Source: Lysinibacillus sp. JNUCC-52 (lineage in GTDB: Bacteria; Bacillota; Bacilli; Bacillales_A; Planococcaceae). From it: a stretch of DNA of 64,000 nt. Location: positions 248,001 through 312,000 of the forward strand of contig NZ_CP065546.1 of NCBI RefSeq assembly GCF_015999545.1, in the 5' to 3' direction. The position numbers and the translations under genes are program-made. Under the pieces are notes generated by a model. The model saw only the letters and a list, made by a program, of their open reading frames with translations. It was not told the DNA's origin and did no database searches. The number at the start of each line of letters is the position of its first letter. Positions within the stretch are counted from its first letter, which is position 1. Below, piece after piece: positions 55,599 to 64,000 of this stretch.

Positions 55599-56659
55599 TA
55601 TTACTGTTGATTGTATTCCTTGCTGGTTGTTGGGATGAACGTTTATATAAAAACTCGTCAGTTGTGTCACTCGTTGGAGTTGAAGGGAAAGTAGGCGAAT
55701 ATAAAGGATATTACGCTTACCCTAAGTTAATTGATAATAAAAGTAAAATAATGGTAATAGAAGCGGAAGGTATTTCTCCCCGCGATATCCGTAATAGAGC
55801 GGACATGAAAGTGGAACAAACATTAGATTTGTCTGAATTAGCGACACTTCTTATTTCAAGTGATACTGCAAAGGAACCTCTTTATGACATTTTAGATATT
55901 TATTTTCGTGATCCCCAAAATCCGATATCTATTAAAGTTGCATTGACTGAAGGGGATGTAAAGCCTTTTATTGAGTTAACTAAGGAAGTAACAGACAATG
56001 CAGGAGGGTACTATCAGCGCTTTATTGAAAGCACTGAGAAAAATACAATTTATCCCAAACTTGATTTACAAATGATTGGCTCGACGCTGTTTGATGATGC
56101 AATAGATATATCAATTCCCTATATAAAAATGAATGAAGAAAAAAATATAGCAGAAGCAGCAGGGGTTGCTTTGTTTTCTGGTCAGATATTTACAGGGAAA
56201 ATCTTAAATCCTAAACAATCGTTAAGTATGCTTTTATTAATGGATGAAGCAAGTCAACATGCACGAATTGAATATATGATGAATTTAAATGATAAGGACA
56301 TACCTGTGACTTCAGAGGTCATTCATTTAAAGAGAAAGTGGACTATCTACGAAGACATGAAAAAAATAACGATGGACTATAAAATCGATTTAGAAATTGA
56401 TGAGTTTTCACAAGATCATTTGTATAAGAAGGACATATTAAAAACGCTAGAGGAAAATTTTCAACAAAGAATTCAAGCTGACTTTGAGGAAGTGCTTCAA
56501 ATCCTTCAAGAACAGAAGTCAGATACGTTAGGGATAGGGCGATACATTCGTGCCTATCATCCAAAAATGTTTAAGGATGACTGGCACGAGCAATTTGCTT
56601 CACTAACATTAGAGCCGAAAGTGAAAGTTTCGATTATTCGTACTGGCATTCTCCGATAG
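55580..56659 (+). CDS. Ger(x)C family spore germination lipoprotein, C subunit
   Basis: A 359-aa C subunit. The lipoprotein signal ends in the lipobox LAGC, followed by WDERLYKNSS, the usual GerAC start. The rest has the GerAC domains, with EAEGISPRDIRNRA and the C-terminal FNQDWHE-like segment KMFKDDWHEQFASL. GTG at 55580 is chosen because GGAGGGGG lies before it and it puts the signal peptide at the N-terminus. It overlaps the B-subunit gene. A terminator follows. Confidence 0.92.
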   Translation: MYRKGIILLLIVFLAGCWDERLYKNSSVVSLVGVEGKVGEYKGYYAYPKLIDNKSKIMVIEAEGISPRDIRNRADMKVEQTLDLSELATLLISSDTAKEPLYDILDIYFRDPQNPISIKVALTEGDVKPFIELTKEVTDNAGGYYQRFIESTEKNTIYPKLDLQMIGSTLFDDAIDISIPYIKMNEEKNIAEAAGVALFSGQIFTGKILNPKQSLSMLLLMDEASQHARIEYMMNLNDKDIPVTSEVIHLKRKWTIYEDMKKITMDYKIDLEIDEFSQDHLYKKDILKTLEENFQQRIQADFEEVLQILQEQKSDTLGIGRYIRAYHPKMFKDDWHEQFASLTLEPKVKVSIIRTGILR

Positions 56660-56687
56660 TAATGGTTTTAGTCTTTTAATACAGAAA

Positions 56688-56731
56688 ACAACGCAAAAAT
56701 GTCCATATTCAACATTTTTGCGTTGTTTTTA
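56688..56731. terminator. bidirectional terminator after the germination operon
   Basis: AACAACGCAAAAATGT (starting near 56687) pairs perfectly with ACATTTTTGCGTTGTT, followed by a T tract. It lies between the convergent germination and MATE genes. Confidence 0.9.
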
Positions 56732-58078
56732 TCGTAAAACGAATCTTTTTTGTACGAGCAGTAAGCGAATTAATAGTGTAATTGCACCAGCAGATAGACC
56801 AGCTACAAGTCCAAGCCAATAACCAACTGGCCCGAAATCGGTATAGTTAGCTAGTAAATATCCTGTAGGCAATCCGATAATCCAATAGGAAATAATCGCC
56901 ATAATGAATGTGATAGTTACATCCTTGTATCCTCTTAAAGCGCCTTGCACTGGAGCCTGAATAGAATCTGACAGTTGGAAAATGGCAGCATACACTAAAA
57001 ATTGTTGCGCATATTTTAATACTAACTGATCCGTTGAATACATTGTTGCGATTTGTTCGCGTAGTAAGTACAGAATACAAGCTGAAAAAAAGCTAAATAC
57101 AATGGCTGTCCCGACACATAAATAACTATAAATTTTTGCATCACGGAGTCGACCCGCACCAATTTCAAAACCTACTAATATCGTAACACCCATTGAAATA
57201 CTTAGGGGAACCATGTATAACAACGATGTAAAGTTTATAGCAATTTGATGTGCTGCTATGATTTCTGTACTAAAGCTACTCATCATCATCGTTACGGCAG
57301 AAAATATACTTGTTTCCGCGAATAGGGAAATGCCAATTGGTACACCAATAACTAATATCTCTTTCCAGCTTAACCATTCCAGCTTTGGCCATTCTCGGAA
57401 TATATTAAAGTGTTCAAAAGGCACTCGTTTCGCAATGATCCAAACGGTGATAAAGAACATTAACCAGTAGGTAATAGCTGTAGCGACACCTGCGCCCACA
57501 CCGCCAAGCTCTGGCGCACCAAACTTGCCGAAAATGAATATATAATTTAGTAAAATGTTAATAGGTGTTGCTAGTAGCGTAATAATCATTGTTACCCGTG
57601 TTTGACCTAACGCATCGATAAAGCAACGTAGGACAAAAAATAAAAAAAGTGGAATAAGTCCAACGCACATAGCGTGAATATAGGATTTGGCAATGTTATG
57701 TACTGCTTCTTCTAGTTGCATATTTCCAAGTATCCAATCAAGTCCGACAAATAATAAAATAAATATTAAGGCAGAAAGGACAAGGGCAACATATAAGCCT
57801 TGCTGAACAGCCTTTTTCGCAGCATGTTCTTTTTTAGCTCCAACTAGCTGGGACACGATCGGTGTTATCGCTAATAAAATGCCAGAAAGTCCCGTATAAA
57901 TGGGCATCCAAATGGACGAACCTATCGAAACCCCAGCTAAATCGGCTGTTCCGTAGCGGCTAGACATTAAAATGTCGAAAAATGAAATAAGATAAATTGC
58001 TACTTGGGTGACTAAAATTGGCAAAATGATTTTTAAAATTAAAGCATACTTCTGTTTTAACGTTGTAGTTTTATCCAT
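56729..58078 (-). CDS. MATE family multidrug efflux transporter
   Basis: A 449-aa, 12-helix MATE antiporter, probably Na+- or H+-coupled export of cationic compounds. The N-terminal half has LPILVTQVAIYLISFFDILMSSRYG and a conserved SGILLAITPIVSQLVGA segment, repeated in weaker form in the second half. The ATG at 58078 has AAAGGAAG about nine bases upstream. It is monocistronic and divergent from murG. Substrate unknown. Confidence 0.9.
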   Translation of the reverse strand: MDKTTTLKQKYALILKIILPILVTQVAIYLISFFDILMSSRYGTADLAGVSIGSSIWMPIYTGLSGILLAITPIVSQLVGAKKEHAAKKAVQQGLYVALVLSALIFILLFVGLDWILGNMQLEEAVHNIAKSYIHAMCVGLIPLFLFFVLRCFIDALGQTRVTMIITLLATPINILLNYIFIFGKFGAPELGGVGAGVATAITYWLMFFITVWIIAKRVPFEHFNIFREWPKLEWLSWKEILVIGVPIGISLFAETSIFSAVTMMMSSFSTEIIAAHQIAINFTSLLYMVPLSISMGVTILVGFEIGAGRLRDAKIYSYLCVGTAIVFSFFSACILYLLREQIATMYSTDQLVLKYAQQFLVYAAIFQLSDSIQAPVQGALRGYKDVTITFIMAIISYWIIGLPTGYLLANYTDFGPVGYWLGLVAGLSAGAITLLIRLLLVQKRFVLR

Positions 58079-58253
58079 AATGAGTAACTTCCTTTATAAG
58101 CATAATGAATTAGTATAGCATAGAGTAGACAAAATATGACTGAAAAATTAAAAGCTTCATCTATATCTTTTCTTTCGCATATAGTAAAATAAAAGACTGT
58201 AAACAAAAAGTAGCGTTTGGCTACAATGGCTTTTAAGGAATAGGAGAATTTAC

Positions 58254-59330
58254 GTGAAACAACTAACAATCATTTTAACCGGTGGTGGGACAGCAGGCCA
58301 TGTATCACTTAACCAAGCGATATTACCTTCTTTACTTGAACTAGGTTATGATGTCCACTATATTGGTTCAGAGCAAGGTATTGAAAAAGAATTAATCGGC
58401 GAGGCATTTCCTAAAGTCCCTTTTTATGGGATAGCAAGTGGGAAGTTGCGTCGTTATTTCTCTATGAAAAACTTTACAGATCCATTTAAAGTGCTTGCTG
58501 GTATTATGCAAGCGTTTAGTATTATAAAAAAAGTGAAGCCAGATGTCATCTTTTCAAAAGGTGGATTTGTCTCTGTCCCTGTTGTGATGGCAGCGAAATT
58601 GGCTGGCGTACCCGTTGTTATACATGAATCAGATGTAACGCCTGGCTTGGCAAATAAAATTGCCCTTCCATTTGCATCTCATATCTTCACTATTTTTGAA
58701 GAAACGCTACAGCATTTACCAAAGGAAAAGGCAACATGTACTGGTTCTATTATTCGCGAAGAATTATTTAACGGTAACAAAGCAAAGGGTCTTTCTTTTT
58801 GTGGTTTTACAGCAGCTAAACCTGTTCTTTTAGTTATGGGAGGAAGCCTTGGCTCAGTTGTATTAAATGATGCATTACGCCAAAATCTCCCTGAACTATT
58901 GCAAACGTTCCAAGTTATTCATTTATGTGGAAAAGGGAATAAAGATGAAAGCTTGGAGGGAATGCCTGGCTACAAACAATATGACTATGTAACAACTGAA
59001 TTACCTGATTTACTGCATGCAGCAGATTTTGTCGTTTCGCGTGCAGGGTCAAACTCTATTTTTGAATTTTTAGCACTTCATAAACCAATGTTATTAATCC
59101 CTCTTTCTGCACAAAAAAGTCGAGGCGATCAAATTTTAAATGCGAACTTATTTAAAAAACAAGGATATGCTGAAGTATTACAAGAAGAAGAATTAACAAA
59201 GGAATCGTTTATGAAATCGGTCTATACATTAACAAAGCGAAAAGTGGAAATGATTGCGACGATGGAAAAAACACAAAAACCGAAAACGCCAGATGAAATG
59301 GCGAAGTTAATATTACAATATAAAAAATAA
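58254..59330 (+). CDS. murG: MurG-type UDP-GlcNAc:undecaprenyl-PP-MurNAc-pentapeptide GlcNAc transferase
   Basis: A 358-aa GT-B glycosyltransferase that makes lipid II by adding GlcNAc to lipid I at the inner membrane face. The signature GGGTAGHV is at the N-terminus, [14 protein letters not shown] near residue 105, [12 protein letters not shown] near 128 and GGSLGS near 195. The [13 protein letters not shown] loop and [11 protein letters not shown] define the UDP-GlcNAc site. GTG at 58254 follows GGAGAA. It lies between a MATE exporter and an acetyltransferase rather than in a division cluster, as with the second MurG of some Bacillaceae. Confidence 0.92.
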   Translation: MKQLTIILTGGGTAGHVSLNQAILPSLLELGYDVHYIGSEQGIEKELIGEAFPKVPFYGIASGKLRRYFSMKNFTDPFKVLAGIMQAFSIIKKVKPDVIFSKGGFVSVPVVMAAKLAGVPVVIHESDVTPGLANKIALPFASHIFTIFEETLQHLPKEKATCTGSIIREELFNGNKAKGLSFCGFTAAKPVLLVMGGSLGSVVLNDALRQNLPELLQTFQVIHLCGKGNKDESLEGMPGYKQYDYVTTELPDLLHAADFVVSRAGSNSIFEFLALHKPMLLIPLSAQKSRGDQILNANLFKKQGYAEVLQEEELTKESFMKSVYTLTKRKVEMIATMEKTQKPKTPDEMAKLILQYKK

Positions 59331-59373
59331 AAGCAATGTGTACTGTGAGGATAAACAGTACACATTGCTTTTT
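59331..59373. terminator. bidirectional terminator after murG
   Basis: AAGCAATGTGTACTG (59331-59345) pairs perfectly with CAGTACACATTGCTT (59356-59370), with T tract on one side and A tract on the other. Confidence 0.92.
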
Positions 59374-59383
59374 ATTGTTACTA

Positions 59384-59932
59384 TTACATTGCTTGTTCTT
59401 CGCCCTCTTGTGTTTGATTGGCAGTTGTCAGATAGAACAAATCGCGAGGGATTTTATATAAATCAAATTGTGCCTCTCCACTATTAACTTGTGCTAATAA
59501 AGTAGGGTGACTATCATTTGCACATACTACATAAGGTAACTTTAATGCGGCACGTTGTGATTTTAAATTTTCAACTCGAATACGAAGGAAAACCGTATTG
59601 AAATTATAATCAAAAAATAATTCATTCAAAAAAAGCATTTTTGCCTTTTGGTTATAACCTTGCCCTTGATAAGGGAGTCCTATCCACGTTCCGAGGAAGC
59701 CTGCACCGTCCTCAACATCATGAATGCTAATGGTGCCGATTGGTTGCCCCCAATCGTCGGTAATTGTCCTTGAGATAGCGAGCCCTCTCGCTTCTTCTTC
59801 GATTAGTTGCTTGGTCATAAACCAGTATTCATCCGCCGATTTGGCTTTTTGACGGACGAAGGGAAAAACAGATGGATGCGATAATAGCTCATAAAGCTCT
59901 GTACATTCATGTAGGTCTCGATGTTTAAGCAT
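59384..59932 (-). CDS. GNAT family N-acetyltransferase, RimJ/RimL type
   Basis: A 182-aa acetyltransferase of the protein/amide type. GTISIHDVEDGAGFLGTWIGLPYQGQGYNQKAKMLFL contains the acetyl-CoA-binding Q/RxxGxG/A motif (GQGYN). The C-terminal part is variable and ends in an acidic tail. The ATG follows AAGGAGG. Target molecule unknown. It converges on murG and is separated by the shared terminator. Confidence 0.85.
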   Translation of the reverse strand: MLKHRDLHECTELYELLSHPSVFPFVRQKAKSADEYWFMTKQLIEEEARGLAISRTITDDWGQPIGTISIHDVEDGAGFLGTWIGLPYQGQGYNQKAKMLFLNELFFDYNFNTVFLRIRVENLKSQRAALKLPYVVCANDSHPTLLAQVNSGEAQFDLYKIPRDLFYLTTANQTQEGEEQAM

Positions 59933-60482
59933 ACGAAACGCCTCCTTTACAAGGGTAGTTAAAACAATTCCGTTAAAGCATAAAGAATAAAACTAAAATT
60001 CGTACTGGAATTAAAAACCCAAAGAACTAGACGTTATAACTATGATATCCATAATCTCCCGCTGTCTTACTGATTTTGCGACCATACCGAAAAATGGCTA
60101 GTTTTATTGATATAATATAACAAGTCTACTGCCTCGTGCAATCAAATTGCTCTTTTAAACAAAAAATAAGTTTAATTGTCAGTTAATTCAGAATAATAGA
60201 AGGGGAGTATCATTTTCTTTCTTATGTTATATATGGATAAAAAGTCTTTTATAGTCTTATTTTACATCAAAATGGCGAAATTGGCATTACATTAGTATTG
60301 TTTTCCCGTTTTTTAAGTAAAATATCATCAAATTTTTCCTCAAAAAGGATAGAATCTTTCTTAATTCAAGAAAGTTAAACGATTCTAAATATGATATAAT
60401 ATTAGTGTAATTTTTATGTTATAAATATATCCCATTTATAACGAATTTATATATATGTGACTTTATAATGGAGAGTGACATT
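59933..60482. other. AT-rich regulatory region before the GGDEF gene
   Basis: No gene is seen in these 550 bases. A long AT-rich leader of several hundred bases precedes the diguanylate cyclase. AATCTTTCTTAATTCAAGAAAGTT at about 60352-60375 forms a short inverted repeat (CTTTCTT with AAGAAAG). No known riboswitch was recognised. Confidence 0.45.
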
Positions 60483-62510
60483 ATGGAATATCTTTTAAGC
60501 GAAAAGCTTTTCAATCAACTATTTATTGGAGAAGATTTCGTCTATTTAATGAAAAAAGTAGGAGACGATTATCAATATGTTCGCTTAAATCAGGCTGCCC
60601 AAGTTCTGGTATCTGCAAGTGCCATTGGGAGAATGCTGTCTGCTGTTACTTCTCGTCGGAATTTTGTCATTATTCAAGAAAATTATCACCGAGCTATTGA
60701 ACAGCATCAACAAATCGATTATGTGGATTATGCCTATGTTAAATCTGAAGTTCGAAAATATGAGACCTCTGTCAGACCTATTAAAGACGGGGAAGATTAC
60801 TATATTTTAGCTATAACAAAAGAAATATTATATGACAGAAGTATTGAAGATAAATTTTTATTTATGCGATCGATGTTTGATCATGCTTTTTTTTCAACAG
60901 TTATCTTATCTGAAGAAGGTGCTATATATGAAGTAAATTCAAGCTTCATAGAAGATTTTAATTTAGATAATGATATGGTGAAACATCAGCCGTTCATTAA
61001 TTTACCTATTATCCCTCAAGAAGAAATTGAAAAAATACAAAACTATTTACAAAGGGCTGCGATGGGCGAAAATATTGGTGAAAAGCTTATTAAGCTTCAT
61101 ACATTGGATAAAAAGGAGCGCATGTATTTAGTATCGTTGTCACCTGTAATGCAAGGTGATAACTCCTTTGCTATTTTTCTTATCATGCAAGATTTCACAC
61201 AATTTACTGAGCAAAAGGCAGCGTTACGCTCAAAAACCCACGGTCTCGAAGTGTTTAAGGCCGCCTTGAATTTTGCAACTTCTATAGCTATTTTGGATAA
61301 TGAAGGCACGATTATAGAAGTAAATGATTTATTTTTAAATGCTTCTGGATTTACAGCTGAAGAGCTAATTGGGCAACCTTACAATCTTATCGAGCCACGT
61401 AATAATAAAAAAGGAGTTTTTCAAACGATTAACGAGTCCCTTGTTCTGGGGGAGGTATGGCGAGGGGAGCTGTGCTATCGCACCAAATATCATGCAGACT
61501 ATTGGGTAGAGGCAGCCATTGTGCCATTGAAAAATGAATTTGGCAAAGTGGAACAATATTTATCCATTAACTATGATATTACGGACAAGAAAAGAATGTT
61601 AACGGAATTAAAAAATATTGAGCGTACTTTTCGATTAATTACAGAAAATACAAATGATTTAATTGTTATTATCAATGAGGATGGCATTATTATTTATGCC
61701 TCACCGTCATATAGGATGTATTTAGGGTATGAGATTGTTGAATTACAGGGACAGTTTTACAATAGTATAATTGACGAGCAAAGTAAGCCTGCCTGGCAAG
61801 CATTTTTAAATGATTTTACAGCGAAGTCGGATACACAGTTTGAGCTTTTACTAAAGTCAAAAGATGGTACCCCAGTGTGGACCGAAGGAAATGTGACGGT
61901 CGTTCATGATACAGAACGTGCAACGATTTCCCAAATAATTATGGTTTCACGTGAAATTACTCATCGAAAAGAACGAGAAAATGATTTACTCTATTTAGCC
62001 TATCACGATAGTCTAACACAGCTACCAAATCGAAGGTTTTTATTGAAAGAATTCCCGAAGATATTGTCAGATGCACAAGCAAAAGACACTTGTATCGCCA
62101 TGCTGTATATCGATGGAGATGATTTTAAAGATGTGAATGATCGATATGGGCATGATATGGGGGATGATTTTATCCGCAATTTCGGTAATGTGCTTATATC
62201 ATCTGTACGTAGTCATGATTTAGTGATCCGAATGGGCGGAGATGAGTTTATCATTATTTTAACGGGGTTAACCCGATACCAAGAAGAGAGACAAGTCCAG
62301 ATAATGCACATTATTAACCGTATCCGCAATGAATTGAAAAATGGCTGGACTATAGAACAGTATTTTTTTGCACCTACTGCATCTATTGGGATTGCTTACT
62401 ATCCTGATCATGCAATAACTCTTGAGTCGCTTATGGATTTAGCAGACCAAGCTTTATATAAAGCGAAGGAATGCGGAAAAAATAATTTATTTATTACGGG
62501 ACCACTTTAA
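60483..62510 (+). CDS. PAS-containing diguanylate cyclase
   Basis: A 675-aa cytosolic sensor. Three PAS-like domains (about 120-240, 255-370 and 380-495) precede a GGDEF domain (about 510-670). The active-site motif GGDEF is intact near residue 585, and an RxxD inhibitory-site motif (RSHD) lies five residues before it, so synthesis of c-di-GMP with product feedback is expected. No EAL domain follows. ATG at 60483 has GGAGAGTG; an ATG at 60468 overlaps that site. The input signal is unknown; PAS domains may bind haem, flavin or a ligand. Confidence 0.92.
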   Translation: MEYLLSEKLFNQLFIGEDFVYLMKKVGDDYQYVRLNQAAQVLVSASAIGRMLSAVTSRRNFVIIQENYHRAIEQHQQIDYVDYAYVKSEVRKYETSVRPIKDGEDYYILAITKEILYDRSIEDKFLFMRSMFDHAFFSTVILSEEGAIYEVNSSFIEDFNLDNDMVKHQPFINLPIIPQEEIEKIQNYLQRAAMGENIGEKLIKLHTLDKKERMYLVSLSPVMQGDNSFAIFLIMQDFTQFTEQKAALRSKTHGLEVFKAALNFATSIAILDNEGTIIEVNDLFLNASGFTAEELIGQPYNLIEPRNNKKGVFQTINESLVLGEVWRGELCYRTKYHADYWVEAAIVPLKNEFGKVEQYLSINYDITDKKRMLTELKNIERTFRLITENTNDLIVIINEDGIIIYASPSYRMYLGYEIVELQGQFYNSIIDEQSKPAWQAFLNDFTAKSDTQFELLLKSKDGTPVWTEGNVTVVHDTERATISQIIMVSREITHRKERENDLLYLAYHDSLTQLPNRRFLLKEFPKILSDAQAKDTCIAMLYIDGDDFKDVNDRYGHDMGDDFIRNFGNVLISSVRSHDLVIRMGGDEFIIILTGLTRYQEERQVQIMHIINRIRNELKNGWTIEQYFFAPTASIGIAYYPDHAITLESLMDLADQALYKAKECGKNNLFITGPL

Positions 62511-62511
62511 T

Positions 62512-62556
62512 AAAAGTCTGTACAAACGAGTATTTACTTGTGGTACAGGCTTTTTA
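62512..62556 (+). terminator. terminator after the diguanylate cyclase gene
   Basis: AAAAGTCTGTAC (62512-62523) pairs with GTACAGGCTTTT (62543-62554), followed by T. Confidence 0.85.
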
Positions 62557-62620
62557 ATTGATGTTATGCTAGGACTATGATAGAAAGGATGTCTATATTT
62601 TGAAATTAGAAGGTGATCAG

Positions 62621-63298
62621 ATGCCTAAAAAAATACTTTTAGTAGAAGATGAGAAGCATATTGCCCGTTTTGTAGAATTAGAGTTACAACATGAAGGCTA
62701 TAATGTAACTGTTGCCTTTGATGGGCGAGAAGGGCTAACAATTGCCACAACAGAAAATTATGATGTGCTATTACTAGACGTAATGCTACCTAGTATTAAT
62801 GGAATTGAAATTTGCCGTAGAATACGTACGCAATCCCAAGTACCCATTATATTACTGACTGCTAGAGACGCAGTAATGGATAGAGTTGCTGGTTTAGATG
62901 CTGGGGCTGATGATTACATAGTGAAGCCATTTGCCATTGAAGAATTACTTGCACGCATACGAACTATTTTACGTCGTGTAGAGCCGAACGAAAAAATAGG
63001 AGGAGATACACTGCAATTCCGAGATATTGAAATTGACATTGATGCATATGAGGTATTAGTGCAAGGAAAAAAACTTGATCTGACAAAAACAGAATATGAT
63101 TTATTGAAGCTATTAATAGAACATAAAAATCGTGTTTGTACTCGTGAGCTTATTCTAACTTCTGTTTGGGGATATGATGCTGATATTGAGACCAATGTCG
63201 TTGATGTATATATACGCCATTTACGGACAAAACTACCTGGTGATTCGAATGCTTATATCGAAACTGTTCGTGGAGTAGGGTATGTGATGCGCGAATGA
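62621..63298 (+). CDS. OmpR/PhoB-family response regulator (ArlR-like)
   Basis: A 225-aa two-component regulator. The receiver domain has VEDE (acidic pocket), the phosphoacceptor Asp in LLLDVMLP, the switch Thr in LLTARD and the Lys in VKPF. A winged-helix DNA-binding domain follows ([18 protein letters not shown], then [16 protein letters not shown]). ATG at 62621 with AAGGTGAT is preferred; a TTG at 62600 would add seven residues. It overlaps the histidine kinase gene by four bases (ATGA). Confidence 0.93.
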   Translation: MPKKILLVEDEKHIARFVELELQHEGYNVTVAFDGREGLTIATTENYDVLLLDVMLPSINGIEICRRIRTQSQVPIILLTARDAVMDRVAGLDAGADDYIVKPFAIEELLARIRTILRRVEPNEKIGGDTLQFRDIEIDIDAYEVLVQGKKLDLTKTEYDLLKLLIEHKNRVCTRELILTSVWGYDADIETNVVDVYIRHLRTKLPGDSNAYIETVRGVGYVMRE

Positions 63299-64000
63299 TC
63301 AAAATAAAAGAATATTTCACAAAACTATCATTACAAAGAAAATGGATGCTAACATCTAGTGCGGTTATTTTTATTAGCTATGCGATTATTTGTATAGTCG
63401 TTTATGTATCATTGCATACTTGGCTTTTAAATGATGAAGGAAGTAAAGTGAAACGAACAAAAGATGATGTTGTTTCATTTTTAGAGTCCCAAGGGCCAAA
63501 CATTTCGGTACAACAACTACAGCAAAATACTGGTTTATTAAAATCAATTGTTGACCGTGATCAAACTGTAAGACTTTTTAATAATGATGGAATTGAAATT
63601 TTACGTATTAATAATGCCTCACAAGCTGCACCACTTACGCCAATGGGTTCCATTGAACAAATGACCATTGATAAAAAAGACGCATATGTCGTAAATGAAC
63701 CGTTACAGCTTGGTTTTTTTCAGGTATATATACAGGTGATACATCCGTTAACACGTTTTGAATCATTAATGCGTTATTTGTTAACTGCTATGCTTATTGC
63801 AGGTGTTGGTGCACTATTACTTTCAGGTTCCATTGGTTATTATTTAGCAAACTATTTAACAAAGCCCCTTCATGCATTACGTGCATCAATGAAAACCGTA
63901 ATGGACCAAGGTTTTAATGAACCAATTCAGCTATCCTATACATCACATGATGAAATTGGTGATTTGTTAAAAATGTATAATGCGATGATGAATGAACTGC
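63295..64000 (+). CDS. sensor histidine kinase, partial at window end
   Basis: The open frame starts at ATG 63295, overlapping the regulator stop, and runs out of the window without a stop. The visible 235 residues show TM1 (about 18-40), an extracytoplasmic sensor of about 110 residues, TM2 (about 160-182) and the start of a HAMP domain ([18 protein letters not shown]). The kinase core lies beyond the window. It is the cognate sensor of the upstream regulator and probably responds to an envelope signal (ArlS-like). Confidence 0.9.
   Translation, partial: MIKIKEYFTKLSLQRKWMLTSSAVIFISYAIICIVVYVSLHTWLLNDEGSKVKRTKDDVVSFLESQGPNISVQQLQQNTGLLKSIVDRDQTVRLFNNDGIEILRINNASQAAPLTPMGSIEQMTIDKKDAYVVNEPLQLGFFQVYIQVIHPLTRFESLMRYLLTAMLIAGVGALLLSGSIGYYLANYLTKPLHALRASMKTVMDQGFNEPIQLSYTSHDEIGDLLKMYNAMMNEL

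Overview
The window reads as a chromosomal segment of an AT-rich, endospore-forming Bacillota, most likely Lysinibacillus or a close relative. The evidence is a tricistronic GerA-type germinant-receptor operon, a Bacillus-like ypmR-ypmS-msrA-msrB gene order with folA and degV nearby, strong AGGAGG-type ribosome binding sites, frequent TTG/GTG starts and abundant intrinsic terminators. No rRNA, tRNA, CRISPR array or intact insertion sequence was recognised. The genus is an inference from gene content, not a database match.

Layout. 0-6.9 kb: an unrecognised protein, a TetM/EF-G-like GTPase, a cobalamin riboswitch driving a corrinoid-type binding lipoprotein and a small siroheme/FeS-like protein, then a DUF2243-CtaG pair. 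6.9-18.5 kb: mostly housekeeping genes (RlmI-type methyltransferase, esterase, folA, hemolysin III, DegV, SGNH lipoprotein-YpmS-msrA-msrB, a chemoreceptor, YozE, deoD). 18.5-28.8 kb: an accessory nitrogen-catabolism block with a PucR regulator, two tandem XapX mini-proteins, a biuret-hydrolase-like cysteine amidohydrolase, DUF2877-FdrA-DUF1116 (AllH-AllF-AllG type carbamoyltransferase), a catabolic carbamate kinase and a cupin. The likely logic is phosphorolysis of an N-carbamoyl compound to carbamoyl phosphate, which the kinase uses to make ATP with release of ammonia and CO2.

28.9-36.8 kb: a polymorphic-toxin locus. A 1631-residue secreted WapA/Rhs protein with a hydrophobic C-terminal tip is followed by a small membrane protein (probable immunity). 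Next come a displaced, indel-free copy of about 670 bp of the Rhs core, the tail of a second tip, a second immunity-like gene broken by an amber codon, and a decayed copy of the first tip. 36.9-48.3 kb: a metallophosphatase, a FadR-type regulator with a CynX/NimT-type exporter, an MHS-family symporter, a flavin reductase-like protein, a MazG-like pyrophosphohydrolase, a deaminase and many small membrane or hypothetical proteins mixed with gene fragments. 48.3-64 kb: cell-envelope and signalling genes (amidase with SPOR-like tail, CtpA/B protease, G3E GTPase, CAP-domain protein, GerA operon, MATE exporter, stand-alone MurG, acetyltransferase, PAS-GGDEF protein, OmpR-type regulator) and a histidine kinase cut by the window end.

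The points most worth a second look are the AllFGH/carbamate-kinase cluster with its biuret-hydrolase-like enzyme and twin XapX proteins, the rearranged Rhs tip/immunity array, and a family of exactly 21-bp-phased GCCGATA repeats found in two separate tail-to-tail intergenic regions.
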